Below are positions 8,981-17,640 of a stretch of 64,000 nucleotides of DNA, one piece after another. The translations under genes and the position numbers were made by a program. The stretch is from Caballeronia glebae (GTDB lineage Bacteria; Pseudomonadota; Gammaproteobacteria; Burkholderiales; Burkholderiaceae). Each line of letters begins with the position of its first letter. Position 1 is the stretch's first letter. The notes under the pieces were generated by a model that was given only the letters and a program-made list of their open reading frames with translations, did not search any database and had not been told where the DNA came from. Where the stretch lies: NCBI RefSeq assembly GCF_001545035.1, contig NZ_FCOJ02000027.1, positions 30,223 through 94,222 on the forward strand. The letters run 5' to 3'.

Positions 8981-9955
8981 GTGGTCCAACGTATAGTCGA
9001 AGCCGAGAGCATCGAATCGCTCGATCCCTCGGCCATTCCGCGTTTGCGCATGCCGGAACGCGCGACGATATTCGCCGCGCGCGCCGCGCGTCTTTTGCAG
9101 CTTGCGCAGGCGAGCAATCCCATCTCCGGTTATCTGCGCCTGATGGCCGCGCTCGCCGACGCACAGCAGCGCGCGCTCGCCCGTTTCAATGCGCCGATGC
9201 CCTCGCGCGCATCGATCGAGCTGAACCAGCGTCATTCGATGCCGATCGTTCCCGCGCTCACCGACGATCGCGATCCCGCGTGGCGCGATGTGCTTTTCAT
9301 GCTGCTCGACAGCATCGAAGCAGACGGCGCGCTGACGCCTCCGCTCGTGCAACTCATCGCTCGCCTGCGCGCGCTCGACGCCGCCGCGCTCGACGCGCAA
9401 GCCGATGCGATCCTCGCGCTGCGCTTCGCCGAGATTGATCCGGCCGCCGCGCCCTTCGTCGCGGCCGCGCTGCAAGTCATGTGGACCGATCTCGCAAGCC
9501 GCATCGACATGAAGGACGTGCCCTACCTCGACACGCCCGGCGTCTGTCCCGTATGCGGCTCGGTGCCGGTCGCGAGCATCGTGCGCGTGGGCGGAGCTTA
9601 CGAAGGCTATCGCTACGCGCAATGCGGGCTATGTGCGACGGAACTCCACGTGGTCCGCGCGAAATGCACGAACTGCGATTCGACCAAAGGCATCGCGTAT
9701 CACGTGATGGGCGCGGGCGACGAACCCGAGGACGAAAAGACCGCGAAGGCGAGAAGCGCGCCGCTCAAGGCGGAATCGTGCGATGAATGCGGCACGTATC
9801 GCAAGATCGGCTATCAGGAGAAAGCCTACGACTTCGAGCCTTATGCCGACGATCTCGCGAGCCTCACGCTCGATCTGCTGATGGGCGAGGCGGGTTTTCG
9901 GCGCGCGGCGCCGCATCCGTGGCTGTGGCCCGAACAACCGGAAGACGATCGATGA
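8981..9955 (+). CDS. fdhE: Formate dehydrogenase accessory protein FdhE
   Basis: 324-residue cytoplasmic protein needed for maturation of Tat-exported formate dehydrogenases; E. coli FdhE binds the catalytic subunit and iron. Four CxxC pairs (Cys189/192, 215/218, 229/232, 267/270) form the two rubredoxin-like metal knuckles of the family. The start is GTG at 8981 with GAGGAAA six bases upstream. The stop overlaps the selA ATG (ATGA), so enzyme maturation and Sec synthesis are translationally linked. Confidence 0.93.
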   Translation: MVQRIVEAESIESLDPSAIPRLRMPERATIFAARAARLLQLAQASNPISGYLRLMAALADAQQRALARFNAPMPSRASIELNQRHSMPIVPALTDDRDPAWRDVLFMLLDSIEADGALTPPLVQLIARLRALDAAALDAQADAILALRFAEIDPAAAPFVAAALQVMWTDLASRIDMKDVPYLDTPGVCPVCGSVPVASIVRVGGAYEGYRYAQCGLCATELHVVRAKCTNCDSTKGIAYHVMGAGDEPEDEKTAKARSAPLKAESCDECGTYRKIGYQEKAYDFEPYADDLASLTLDLLMGEAGFRRAAPHPWLWPEQPEDDR

Positions 9956-11388
9956 GCGACGTCACAGGCGGCGACGGCAGCGCACTGCGCGCATTGATGG
10001 CGCGTGTGCCATCGGTCGAGCGCGTGCTGGCGTCGGCGGAATTCGAGGCGGTGATCGCCGCATACGGCCGCACGCAGGCGCTCGCCGCATTGCGCGCGAC
10101 GCTCGATGCGTGGCGCGGCGACGCCCAGGCGGGCCGCGCATCCGTCGACGCGCTGAGCGATTCGCAGCTCGCGCTCGCGGTGGACGCGCGACTCGCGAAG
10201 CGCGCGCGCAGCAACGTGCGCAGCGTCTTCAATCTCACGGGCACGGTGTTGCATACGAATCTCGGCCGCGCGCTCCTGCCCGATGAAGCGGTGCGCGCGG
10301 TGGCCGAGGTTCTCACGCGTCCGGCGAACCTCGAATTCGATCTCGATACCGGCGCGCGCGGCGATCGCGACGATCTCATCAACGGCCTGATCTGCGAGCT
10401 GACGGGCGGCGAGGCCGCGACCGTCGTCAACAACAACGCGGCGGCCGTGTTGCTGACGCTTTCCGCGCTCGCATCGCGCAAGGAAGTGATCGTGTCGCGC
10501 GGCGAGCTTGTCGAGATCGGCGGCGCGTTTCGCATTCCCGACATCATGAGCCGCGCGGGCGCGAAGCTGCGCGAGGTCGGCACGACGAATCGCACGCATC
10601 TGAAAGACTACGACGAAGCGATCAACGCGAAGACCGCGCTTCTCATGAAGGTTCATTGCAGCAACTACGCGCTGAGCGGCTTCACCAAGGAAGTGACGCT
10701 CGCGGAACTCGCGCCGCTCGCGAAAGCGCGCGGACTGCCGGTCGCGGTGGATCTGGGCAGCGGCACGCTCGTCGATCTCGCGCAATGGGGCTTGCCACGC
10801 GAGGCGACCGTGCGCGAAACGGTCGCGGCGGGCGCGGACGTCGTCACATTCAGCGGCGACAAGCTGTTGGGCGGGCCGCAAGCGGGGCTGATCGTCGGGC
10901 GCGCGGATCTCATCGCGAAGATCAAGAAGCATCCGCTCAAGCGCGCGCTGCGCGTCGGCAAGCTGACGCTCGCGGCGCTCGAAGCGGTGCTGCGTCTTTA
11001 TCGCGCGCCTGAAACGCTGACCGAACGTCTCACGACATTGCGCCTGCTCACGCGTCCCGCCGACGCAATGCGCCTCGCCGCCGAACGCATCGAGCCTGTG
11101 TTGCAACGCATGATCGGCGATGCCTTCACGGTCAGCGCCGAGCCGATGTTCAGCCAGATCGGCAGCGGCGCATTGCCCGTCGACGTGCTGCCGAGCTACG
11201 GCCTCGCGGTGCGCCTCGCGAGCGGCAAGCGGCCGGGCGGACAACTGAATCGCATCGAGAAGCGCCTGCGCGACTTGCCGCGGCCGGTGCTCGGGCGCAT
11301 CGCGGACGGCGCGTTGCGTCTCGATCTGCGCTGTCTTGAAGAAGCCGATGAAGCGGCGTTCATCGCGCAACTGGACGCACGCGAATGA
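9952..11388 (+). CDS. selA: L-seryl-tRNA(Sec) selenium transferase
   Basis: 478-residue PLP enzyme that converts Ser-tRNA(Sec) to Sec-tRNA(Sec) using selenophosphate. Lys304 in FSGDKLLGGPQ is the PLP lysine (Lys295 in E. coli). The substrate-loop region NLTGTVLHTNLGRALL and the glycine-rich FDLDTGARGDR are family-typical. The start is the ATG that overlaps the fdhE stop; an earlier in-frame start at 9787 would lie inside fdhE. It overlaps selB by 4 nt. The selenophosphate synthetase gene selD is not in the window. Confidence 0.97.
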   Translation: MSDVTGGDGSALRALMARVPSVERVLASAEFEAVIAAYGRTQALAALRATLDAWRGDAQAGRASVDALSDSQLALAVDARLAKRARSNVRSVFNLTGTVLHTNLGRALLPDEAVRAVAEVLTRPANLEFDLDTGARGDRDDLINGLICELTGGEAATVVNNNAAAVLLTLSALASRKEVIVSRGELVEIGGAFRIPDIMSRAGAKLREVGTTNRTHLKDYDEAINAKTALLMKVHCSNYALSGFTKEVTLAELAPLAKARGLPVAVDLGSGTLVDLAQWGLPREATVRETVAAGADVVTFSGDKLLGGPQAGLIVGRADLIAKIKKHPLKRALRVGKLTLAALEAVLRLYRAPETLTERLTTLRLLTRPADAMRLAAERIEPVLQRMIGDAFTVSAEPMFSQIGSGALPVDVLPSYGLAVRLASGKRPGGQLNRIEKRLRDLPRPVLGRIADGALRLDLRCLEEADEAAFIAQLDARE

Positions 11389-13304
11389 TCGTCGGCACGG
11401 CGGGGCATATCGATCATGGCAAGACCACGCTCGTGCGCGCGCTCTCGGGCGTGGACACCGACCGGCTGAAGGAAGAGAAGGCGCGCGGCATATCGATCGA
11501 ACTCGGCTATGCATACGTGCCGTTGAACGACGGCGGCGTGCTCGGTTTCATCGACGTGCCCGGACACGAGAAACTCGTGCACACCATGACGGCGGGCGCG
11601 TGCGGCATCGACTTCGCGTTGCTGGTGATCGCCGCCGACGACGGCGTGATGCCTCAGACGCGTGAACATCTCGCGATCCTCGAACTGCTCGGCGTGACGC
11701 GCGGCGCGGTCGCGGTGACGAAGTGCGATCGCGTGGACGCATCGCGCGTGCGCGACGTGCACGCCGAAATCGCGGCGTTGCTCGCGCGCAGCCCGTTACG
11801 CGATGCGCCCCTGTTCGACACCGATGCGACAAAGCACGACGACGCGGGCGTCGCTTCGTTGCAAGCGCATCTTCACGATGCCGCCGCTCACTGGCACACG
11901 CGCCGCGATGACGGTTTTTTCCGGCTCGCGGTCGACCGCGTATTCACGTTGACGGGGCAGGGCACGATTGCGACGGGCACGGTGTTCGCGGGCCGCGCGA
12001 ACGTTGGCGACATGCTCGCGCTCGCGCCGCGTGAACCGTGCGGCGAGCCCGTGCGCGTGCGCAGCATTCACGCGCAGAATCGCGCCGCGCAGACGGGCCG
12101 CGCGGGCGAGCGCTGCGCGCTCAATCTCGCGGGCGTCGACAAGAACGCGCTCGCACGCGGCGACTGGATCGTCGATACGCGCCTCGCGCGGGCGTCCGAG
12201 CGAATCGATGTCGAACTGAGCTTGCTGGCGGATGCGCAACTCACGCTCACGCACTGGGCGCCTCTGCATGTGCATCTCGGCACGACGCATCGCGTCGCGC
12301 ACGTCGCGCTGCTCGAAGCGGACACGCTCGCTTCGGGGCACGCGGCGCGCGTGCAACTCGTCTTCGATCAACCCGTTTGCGCGCTGCCCGGCGACCGTTT
12401 CATCGTGCGCAATGCGCAAGCGAACCGCACGGTGGGCGGCGGACGCGTGCTCGATCCATTCGCGCCCGCGCGCAAGCGCCGCACGCCGAAACGCCGCGCG
12501 TGGCTCGATGCGCTCGCCGCGATGCTGGACATCGGCCGCATCGACGCGCTTTTCGAAGAGGCGCCATACGGCTTGCCGCGCGCGCTGATCGAGCATCTGA
12601 GCGGCATGCCGACGGCTTCGATCGCCTTGCCCGGCGATGTCCGCACCGTCGCGCTGCACGACGATGCATTGCTAATCGCGGCATCGCACTGGAATGCGTT
12701 GAACGCGCGCCTCGTCGATGCGCTCGCCGCGTTCCACGAACGTTTCCCCGATGAACAAGGCCCCGACGCCGCACGGTTGCGCCGCATGGCCGCGCCGCTC
12801 GCGCCGGATGCGCTGTGGCGCGCGCTCGTCGATGACGCGGTGACGAGCGGATCGATCGCGAAGAGCGGGCCGTGGCTGCATCTGCCATCGCACACGGTGA
12901 CGCTCGACGCCAACGAGGAAGCGCTCGCGCGCGCTGTGCTCGCATCGCTGGACGAGGGGCGCTTCGATCCGCCGTGGGTGCGCGATCTCGCGAAGGCGCA
13001 CGGCGTCGGCGAGGACGAAATGCGCAGGCTCCTCAAAAAGCTCGCGCGCCGCGGCGACGTCTATCAGGTCGTGCGCGACTTGTTCTATGGCCGGGCGTCG
13101 ATCGGCGCATTGGCGCAACTTGTCGCGCAAGCGGCGCAAACACAAGACGGGGCGGTCGGCGCGGGCGCTTTCCGCGATGCGAGTGCGCTGGGCCGCAAGC
13201 GCGCGATACAGATTTTGGAGTTCTTCGACCGGGTTGGGTACACTCGATTCCACCGCGACCTGCATCTGTTGCGCGCCGACAGCCGCTGGCACGAGTCCGT
13301 CTGA
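11385..13304 (+). CDS. selB: Selenocysteine-specific elongation factor SelB
   Basis: 639-residue EF-Tu-like GTPase that binds Sec-tRNA(Sec) and the SECIS hairpin. G1 is GHIDHGKT (7-14), followed by DVPGHEKLV and TKCD. EF-Tu-like beta domains fill roughly 170-340, and the C-terminal third holds the winged-helix domains that bind SECIS RNA. The start is coupled to selA through ATGA. With tRNA-Sec at 16047 and the UGA-containing fdnG, this completes the decoding machinery apart from selD. Confidence 0.97.
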   Translation: MIVGTAGHIDHGKTTLVRALSGVDTDRLKEEKARGISIELGYAYVPLNDGGVLGFIDVPGHEKLVHTMTAGACGIDFALLVIAADDGVMPQTREHLAILELLGVTRGAVAVTKCDRVDASRVRDVHAEIAALLARSPLRDAPLFDTDATKHDDAGVASLQAHLHDAAAHWHTRRDDGFFRLAVDRVFTLTGQGTIATGTVFAGRANVGDMLALAPREPCGEPVRVRSIHAQNRAAQTGRAGERCALNLAGVDKNALARGDWIVDTRLARASERIDVELSLLADAQLTLTHWAPLHVHLGTTHRVAHVALLEADTLASGHAARVQLVFDQPVCALPGDRFIVRNAQANRTVGGGRVLDPFAPARKRRTPKRRAWLDALAAMLDIGRIDALFEEAPYGLPRALIEHLSGMPTASIALPGDVRTVALHDDALLIAASHWNALNARLVDALAAFHERFPDEQGPDAARLRRMAAPLAPDALWRALVDDAVTSGSIAKSGPWLHLPSHTVTLDANEEALARAVLASLDEGRFDPPWVRDLAKAHGVGEDEMRRLLKKLARRGDVYQVVRDLFYGRASIGALAQLVAQAAQTQDGAVGAGAFRDASALGRKRAIQILEFFDRVGYTRFHRDLHLLRADSRWHESV

Positions 13305-13343
13305 CGATTGCGCGCTTTCGCGCACTCGCCTGTCGATCACACG

Positions 13344-15347
13344 ATGGAGCATGCCTACTTCAAGCTGCTGCACCTCTTGTCGGGCCACCCCGAGTGGGCG
13401 CTCGCGGTCGTGCTGCTTGCGTCGTTTCTCGAATCGGTCGCTTTCATCGGCACGTTCGTGCCGGGCAGCACCGCGATGTTCATCGCGGGCGCGCTCGTCG
13501 GCGCGGGCGCGCTGAATCTCGGCTGGGTATTCGTCTGCGCGATCGCGGGCGCCATCGCGGGTGATGCCGCGAGCTTCTGGTTCGGTCAGCACTACGCGGA
13601 CCGGATCGCGCAGATGTGGCCGTTTCGCGCGCATCCGGGCGCGCTCGCCGCCGGCAAGAAGTATTTCGATGCGCATGGCGCGAAGAGCGTCGTGCTCGCG
13701 CGCTTCGTCGCGCCGATGCGCGCGGTCGTGCCGGTCGTCGCGGGCGTCACGGGCATGACGCCGGCGCGCTTTCTCGTCGTCAATATTCTGAGCGCGCTCA
13801 TCTGGGCGCCGACGCACATTCTGCCGGGCGTCGTGTTCGGCGCGTCGATCGAGCTGGCGGGCGCGGTGTCGATCCGGCTCGTCGTGATCCTGATTCTCGT
13901 CGCGGCGCTCGCCTGGATCGTCTTCAATCTCGCGCGCGTGGTCGTCTCGCACGCGATGCGCTGGACCATCGCGTCGCGCGACGCATTGCTCTCCTGGGCG
14001 CAAAAGGGCAGCGGCCTGGCCGCGCGCCTCGTGTCGCGCGCGCTCGATCCCGGCAATCCCGCGACCGGCCTCATCGTGATGATTTCGGTGCTGCTGCTCG
14101 CCTCCGCGATTCTCTTCTTCTCGGTGCTCGCGAACGTGGCGCGCGGCGCGTCGATCGTGCAGGTGGACGTGTCGATCTACCGGCTTCTGCAATCGTTTCG
14201 CTCGACCTGGACCGATTCGATCCTCGATGTCGCCTCGACGCTCGGCAGCACGCAAACGCTGCTCGCGCTCGGCGCGACGGTCATCGTGTGGATGAGCTTC
14301 GAGCGGCGCTGGCGCACGGTCACGTACTGGGTCGTCGCCGTGGCGTTTTCGCAGTTGCTCGTCGCGGCGATCCGCTTCACCGCGCACGAGCCGATCCTCG
14401 TTTCCTTCGCGCCGACGCAGCATCGCTTCCCGAATAGCGACGTCGCGGCGACCGTCGTGATCTACGGCTTTCTCGCCTTCCTGCTTCTGAGGCGCGTGGG
14501 CATCCTGACCGGCGTGTTCATCGCGACGGCGACCTCGGCCATTGTCACGGCGGTCGGTCTCGCGGGGCTGTATTTCGGCCGCTTCACCATTTCGGACGCG
14601 CTCGGCGGCGCGGCGCTCGCCGCCGTGTGGGTTTTTCTGATCGCGCTCACGGCCGTGTGGCGCAATCCTGCCAGGCCGCCGCCGCGGCCGCTCATGCCGG
14701 TCGTCGTGCTCGCCGTGATCTGCGCGAGCGTCGCGCTGCAAATGAGCGACGAAACGGAGGCGCACAGCGTCGTGCCATCGACCATCGTCATCACGCCGAT
14801 TCAATGGACCGATTCGGTGTGGCGCACGTTTTCCTGCTACCGCTCAAGTATGGAAGGCGACCGGCGCGAACCGATCACGGTGCAGTGGGCCGCGACGCCC
14901 GAGCAGATTCGCGCGCTGCTGGCGTCGCGCGGCTGGACGGAGGTGTCGCATGTCAGCCTGAAAAGCGTGATGTCGGTGGTGTTGCCGAATGCGCCCGCGA
15001 TCGCGCTGCCCGCGCTGCCGCGCCTGAACAACGGCGAGCCGTCGAAACTCGTGTTCGCGCGCTCGATACGCGGCGCCGACGAGCGCGACGTGCTGCGCTT
15101 CTGGCCGACGCATTACGAGGTGCGCCAGGGCGCGGGCGCGTCGCCTGCGCCGATCTGGCTCGGCTCGGTCGTGCACGAGCGCCTGCAGCGTCCGGCGTGG
15201 CCGTTCAACGTGCTGAGACCGGACCGGCGCGTCGACCCGATGGCGTTCGATCATGGCGAGGGGACGCCGTGGCGCGGCATCGAAATTGCGAGTAGCGCGG
15301 GATGTGGAAGCGTGCCGGTGATGCTCGTCGAGTCGAGGTCCGAATGA
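13344..15347 (+). CDS. DedA–PAP2–LssY three-domain membrane protein with degenerate PAP2 site
   Basis: 667-residue polytopic protein. Residues about 1-190 are a DedA/VTT domain (EFVPG-type motif FIGTFVPGSTAMFIAG and the re-entrant ARFVAPMRAVVPVVAG). About 235-445 have a PAP2 phosphatase fold, but each catalytic motif is altered: the PSGH position reads PNSD (363-366), the catalytic His of the last motif is Phe414, and the RP of the first motif reads EP. Residues about 480-667 match the LssY C-terminal domain. DedA proteins are linked to phospholipid scrambling and membrane energetics, so lipid handling without phosphatase activity is the likely role. It starts shortly after selB without a clear ribosome site; TTG at 13308 is an alternative start. 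Confidence 0.8.
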   Translation: MEHAYFKLLHLLSGHPEWALAVVLLASFLESVAFIGTFVPGSTAMFIAGALVGAGALNLGWVFVCAIAGAIAGDAASFWFGQHYADRIAQMWPFRAHPGALAAGKKYFDAHGAKSVVLARFVAPMRAVVPVVAGVTGMTPARFLVVNILSALIWAPTHILPGVVFGASIELAGAVSIRLVVILILVAALAWIVFNLARVVVSHAMRWTIASRDALLSWAQKGSGLAARLVSRALDPGNPATGLIVMISVLLLASAILFFSVLANVARGASIVQVDVSIYRLLQSFRSTWTDSILDVASTLGSTQTLLALGATVIVWMSFERRWRTVTYWVVAVAFSQLLVAAIRFTAHEPILVSFAPTQHRFPNSDVAATVVIYGFLAFLLLRRVGILTGVFIATATSAIVTAVGLAGLYFGRFTISDALGGAALAAVWVFLIALTAVWRNPARPPPRPLMPVVVLAVICASVALQMSDETEAHSVVPSTIVITPIQWTDSVWRTFSCYRSSMEGDRREPITVQWAATPEQIRALLASRGWTEVSHVSLKSVMSVVLPNAPAIALPALPRLNNGEPSKLVFARSIRGADERDVLRFWPTHYEVRQGAGASPAPIWLGSVVHERLQRPAWPFNVLRPDRRVDPMAFDHGEGTPWRGIEIASSAGCGSVPVMLVESRSE

Positions 15348-15363
15348 CGTTTCGAGGTGCCGA

Positions 15364-15981
15364 TTGATCCAGATTCCCCCGTCGGCGATCGTGCAATGGG
15401 GCGGCGCCGCCGTCTTCGCGAACGTTTTGCTGACGCGCCTCGGCGTGCCGGTGCCGTCCGCGCCCTTGCTCGTGCTCGCGGGCTCGGCCGTGGCGAGCGG
15501 ACGCCTGTCGTTCGCGCACGTGCTGTTCGCGGCGCTGTGCGGGGCGCTGCTCGGCGACAGCGTGTGGTTCTCGGCGGGGCGCATCTATGGACGGCGGCTC
15601 GTCGCGGCGCTGTCGCGCAGATCGTACGCCGTCGATAGCGGCATGCGCACGACGGGCGAACTGTTCGAGCGTCACGGCGCGCCGATCGTCGCGGTATCGA
15701 AGTTCGTGCCCGGTCTCGGCCTCGTCACGCCGCCGTTGATGGGCACGACGCAGATCGCCGCGCTCGCGTTCTTTTTCTGGGATACGGCGGGCATTGCCGC
15801 GTGGGCGTCGTTCTGGATTCTGGGCGGCGCGCTCTTCGAGCGGCAGTTGCATATCGCGGTGCTCGCGCTCGAATCGCACGGCGCGACGGTGGTGGATCTG
15901 CTCGTGGCGGCGGCGCTGCTGTATTGCGTGTATCGGTTGATGCGGCGACGACAGCCGCGCCCGCGCAACCGCAACGGTTGA
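15364..15981 (+). CDS. DedA-family membrane protein
   Basis: 205-residue protein with the DedA/VTT layout: FANVLLTRLGVPVPSAPLLVLAG near the N-terminus and FVPGLGLVTPPLMGTTQ in the second re-entrant segment. The start is a TTG with a GAGGT ribosome site 7 nt upstream, 16 nt after the previous stop, so it is co-transcribed with the larger DedA protein and probably with selB. Role inferred from family: lipid transport or proton-motive-force maintenance. It ends 65 nt before tRNA-Sec. Confidence 0.82.
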   Translation: MIQIPPSAIVQWGGAAVFANVLLTRLGVPVPSAPLLVLAGSAVASGRLSFAHVLFAALCGALLGDSVWFSAGRIYGRRLVAALSRRSYAVDSGMRTTGELFERHGAPIVAVSKFVPGLGLVTPPLMGTTQIAALAFFFWDTAGIAAWASFWILGGALFERQLHIAVLALESHGATVVDLLVAAALLYCVYRLMRRRQPRPRNRNG

Positions 15982-16046
15982 GTACGCCGTTATAATCGAA
16001 CGCCCGGTCGAAATCTGGCCGGAGATGTTTTGTTGTGGTTTCCAAA

Positions 16047-16142
16047 GGAAGGCATCCGTATCCGGTGGTGCGGCCGGGCTTCAAACCCGGTTGGGGATGT
16101 CAGACATTCCCAGGTCGGTTCGACTCCGGCTGCCTTCCGCCA
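16047..16142 (+). tRNA. selC: tRNA-Sec (selC), anticodon UCA
   Basis: 96 nt including an encoded CCA. The acceptor stem has 8 bp (GGAAGGCA 16047-16054 / TGCCTTCC 16131-16138), the hallmark of tRNA-Sec, then discriminator G and CCA. The anticodon stem CCGGG/CCCGG closes CTTCAAA with UCA at 16081-16083, complementary to UGA. The long extra arm and the T-arm GGTTCGACTCC are present. It lies downstream of selB but separated from it by two DedA genes. Confidence 0.97.
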
Positions 16143-16717
16143 ATCGGCGATGTTCGCGGTGGCATTCACATGTTTGGAATTCATCAATTAATGTCGTTAG
16201 CGACACGAATTGATTGTTTGGACCACGAATCCGTCTGTCCGAAAGCAGTTCCGATTATTCCGTTTAAAAAATTCCACTCTCGTTGTATCCAAACTTAATT
16301 CCACTTCGGTGGTATTCGAGTTTCGCGTCATGGTAGACCTCGTTTCGATCTTAATTCGATGTCGAGACATTCGCCAAGCTCAGGTACCCGGCGTGAATCG
16401 AAAACACCTGCTCGGTTTATTTACACGGCAACCTGACCCACTTCAACGGACAAGATTTCCAGCGCGACAGCTGCGATTTAACCGATGTAGCTCTCTACTA
16501 ATATCGGTTTTACGCATTTGTGCGGCAACTTGCCGCGGATACGGTCCAATGGACGAATTATCATTTTGGTTGCCCAGTCAACCATTGCTCAGGCTAAAAA
16601 ACCCAGAGCAGGATGGCGGTCCCGGTACCCATATGGGCCCGGCATTTGATGAGATTTCCGGTCATGGCAACCCTTCAGTCCCGCAGCTCGCCGCGCAGAA
16701 GTTCAACGGGCGCCAGC
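16143..16717. other. A+T-richer stretch downstream of selC, no recognisable gene
   Basis: 575 bp with clearly lower G+C than the flanks. The only long open frame (from 16210) gives a protein with no recognised motif that runs out of frame into the GGDEF gene, so it is not called. It holds one copy of a 16-bp direct repeat (16199-16214), preceded by a small inverted repeat TGTCG-TTAG-CGACA, and a CCAC-TTCG-GTGG hairpin near 16300. It reads as remnant or imported DNA; selC 3' ends are classic integration sites. Confidence 0.5.
16199..16214. repeat. 16-bp direct repeat, left copy
   Basis: AGCGACACGAATTGAT, identical to 17554-17569. The two copies bracket the A+T-rich block and the GGDEF gene, about 1.36 kb apart. 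It is not a copy of the tRNA-Sec 3' end. Confidence 0.75.
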
Positions 16718-17488
16718 ATGCATCTCGTTTTGCGCCGGACTGCGCAGATTCTCGGCGTGCACCCGATGATTATCGGGGTCCTCGGCACGGGCTTTGCCGT
16801 TGGTCTGTTGAGCTTGATGCTCGATGCGGTACAAATGACTCTCGGAGATGCAACGGTGTTCGTGCTCGCCGTGGCGCTTGGGGCCGCGGCTGTTTCCGCC
16901 TCCTGGCTCTTTGCATTTGTGCTTCGAGAGCAGGTCAGCAAGGAAAAAAAGCTCAGGCGGTTATCAACGACCGACCCGCTAACCGGGCTTGCAAATCGTC
17001 GCAGTCTTGAGTTGCATCTCACTCAAGAGTGGGACAAGGCGCGGCAGCGAGGTTCGCCTCTATCCGTCCTTTTCATCGATATCGACCACTTCAAGCGATT
17101 CAACGACACACTCGGACATGCTGCCGGCGACGAGGTCCTCATTGCTGTTGCGCACTGTGTTCAGAGGGTGGCCCGCCGGTCTGCGGACTTTGTCAGTCGA
17201 TACGGCGGTGAAGAATTCGTGGTGGTCTTGCCCAGGGTGACGGCCGATGTAGCAACCGTTATGGCCGATGCAATTAGAGCGGAGGTTCAAGGTTTGCAGC
17301 TTCCGCACGTTACGAGCGAATATCAACGCATTACAGTGTCCATTGGCGGCGCGACATGCAACCCGGGTGAAGGCTTTGCGCCGACCCACCTGGTCGAAGC
17401 CGCCGACGCTCAGATGTACGCGGCCAAAGCGGCGGGTCGCAATCGCGTACAGACGATCGCCCTGACCAAGACCGCTGTTACGACCTGA
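16718..17488 (+). CDS. Membrane-anchored GGDEF diguanylate cyclase
   Basis: About 256 residues. Two hydrophobic segments (about 13-35 and 44-69) form a short membrane anchor without a recognised sensor domain. The GGDEF domain follows from about 80: TTDPLTGLANRR, then DIDHFKRFNDTLGH, then the active site GGEEF (163-167). RSAD (154-157), five residues before GGEEF, is an intact inhibitory site, so it should make c-di-GMP with product inhibition. The start is uncertain: ATGs at 16613 and 16664 are in frame, but the added residues look non-coding. It lies between 16-bp direct repeats just after selC, which suggests acquisition. Confidence 0.85.
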   Translation: MHLVLRRTAQILGVHPMIIGVLGTGFAVGLLSLMLDAVQMTLGDATVFVLAVALGAAAVSASWLFAFVLREQVSKEKKLRRLSTTDPLTGLANRRSLELHLTQEWDKARQRGSPLSVLFIDIDHFKRFNDTLGHAAGDEVLIAVAHCVQRVARRSADFVSRYGGEEFVVVLPRVTADVATVMADAIRAEVQGLQLPHVTSEYQRITVSIGGATCNPGEGFAPTHLVEAADAQMYAAKAAGRNRVQTIALTKTAVTT

Positions 17489-17553
17489 ACGCCGTTGTTG
17501 GCGCTGCCGAGAGTTTGCTGATGTCGCGATATCGTACGAGTTTTATCGGCCGA

Positions 17554-17569
17554 AGCGACACGAATTGAT
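17554..17569. repeat. 16-bp direct repeat, right copy
   Basis: Second copy of AGCGACACGAATTGAT, in the 152-bp gap between the GGDEF stop and the end of the minus-strand HEAT gene. See 16199-16214. Confidence 0.75.
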
Positions 17570-17640
17570 CTCCATCCTTGCGCATGACGTAACAGTGTTC
17601 AACCCGACTGTGTCCTCGCGCGCAAGGACGAGGCGCACCT

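Noticed and set aside
13308..13343. TTG start adding 12 residues to the DedA–PAP2–LssY protein
   Set aside because: No ribosome site and the ATG at 13344 starts directly at the DedA N-terminal helix; kept as an alternative only.
12672..14804. 710-residue minus-strand open frame over selB and the DedA–PAP2 gene
   Set aside because: Arg/Asp/His-rich composition typical of the antisense frame of G+C-rich genes; no motif; both plus-strand genes are certain.
16380..16450. Possible insertion-sequence remnant (minus-strand GTGGGTCAGGTTGCCGTG)
   Set aside because: It recalls the ends of some IS21-like elements, but no transposase fragment, inverted ends or target duplication could be shown.
16210..17010. 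266-residue open frame downstream of selC
   Set aside because: It overlaps the GGDEF gene in another frame and contains no recognisable motif; its first half is A+T-rich non-coding-looking DNA.
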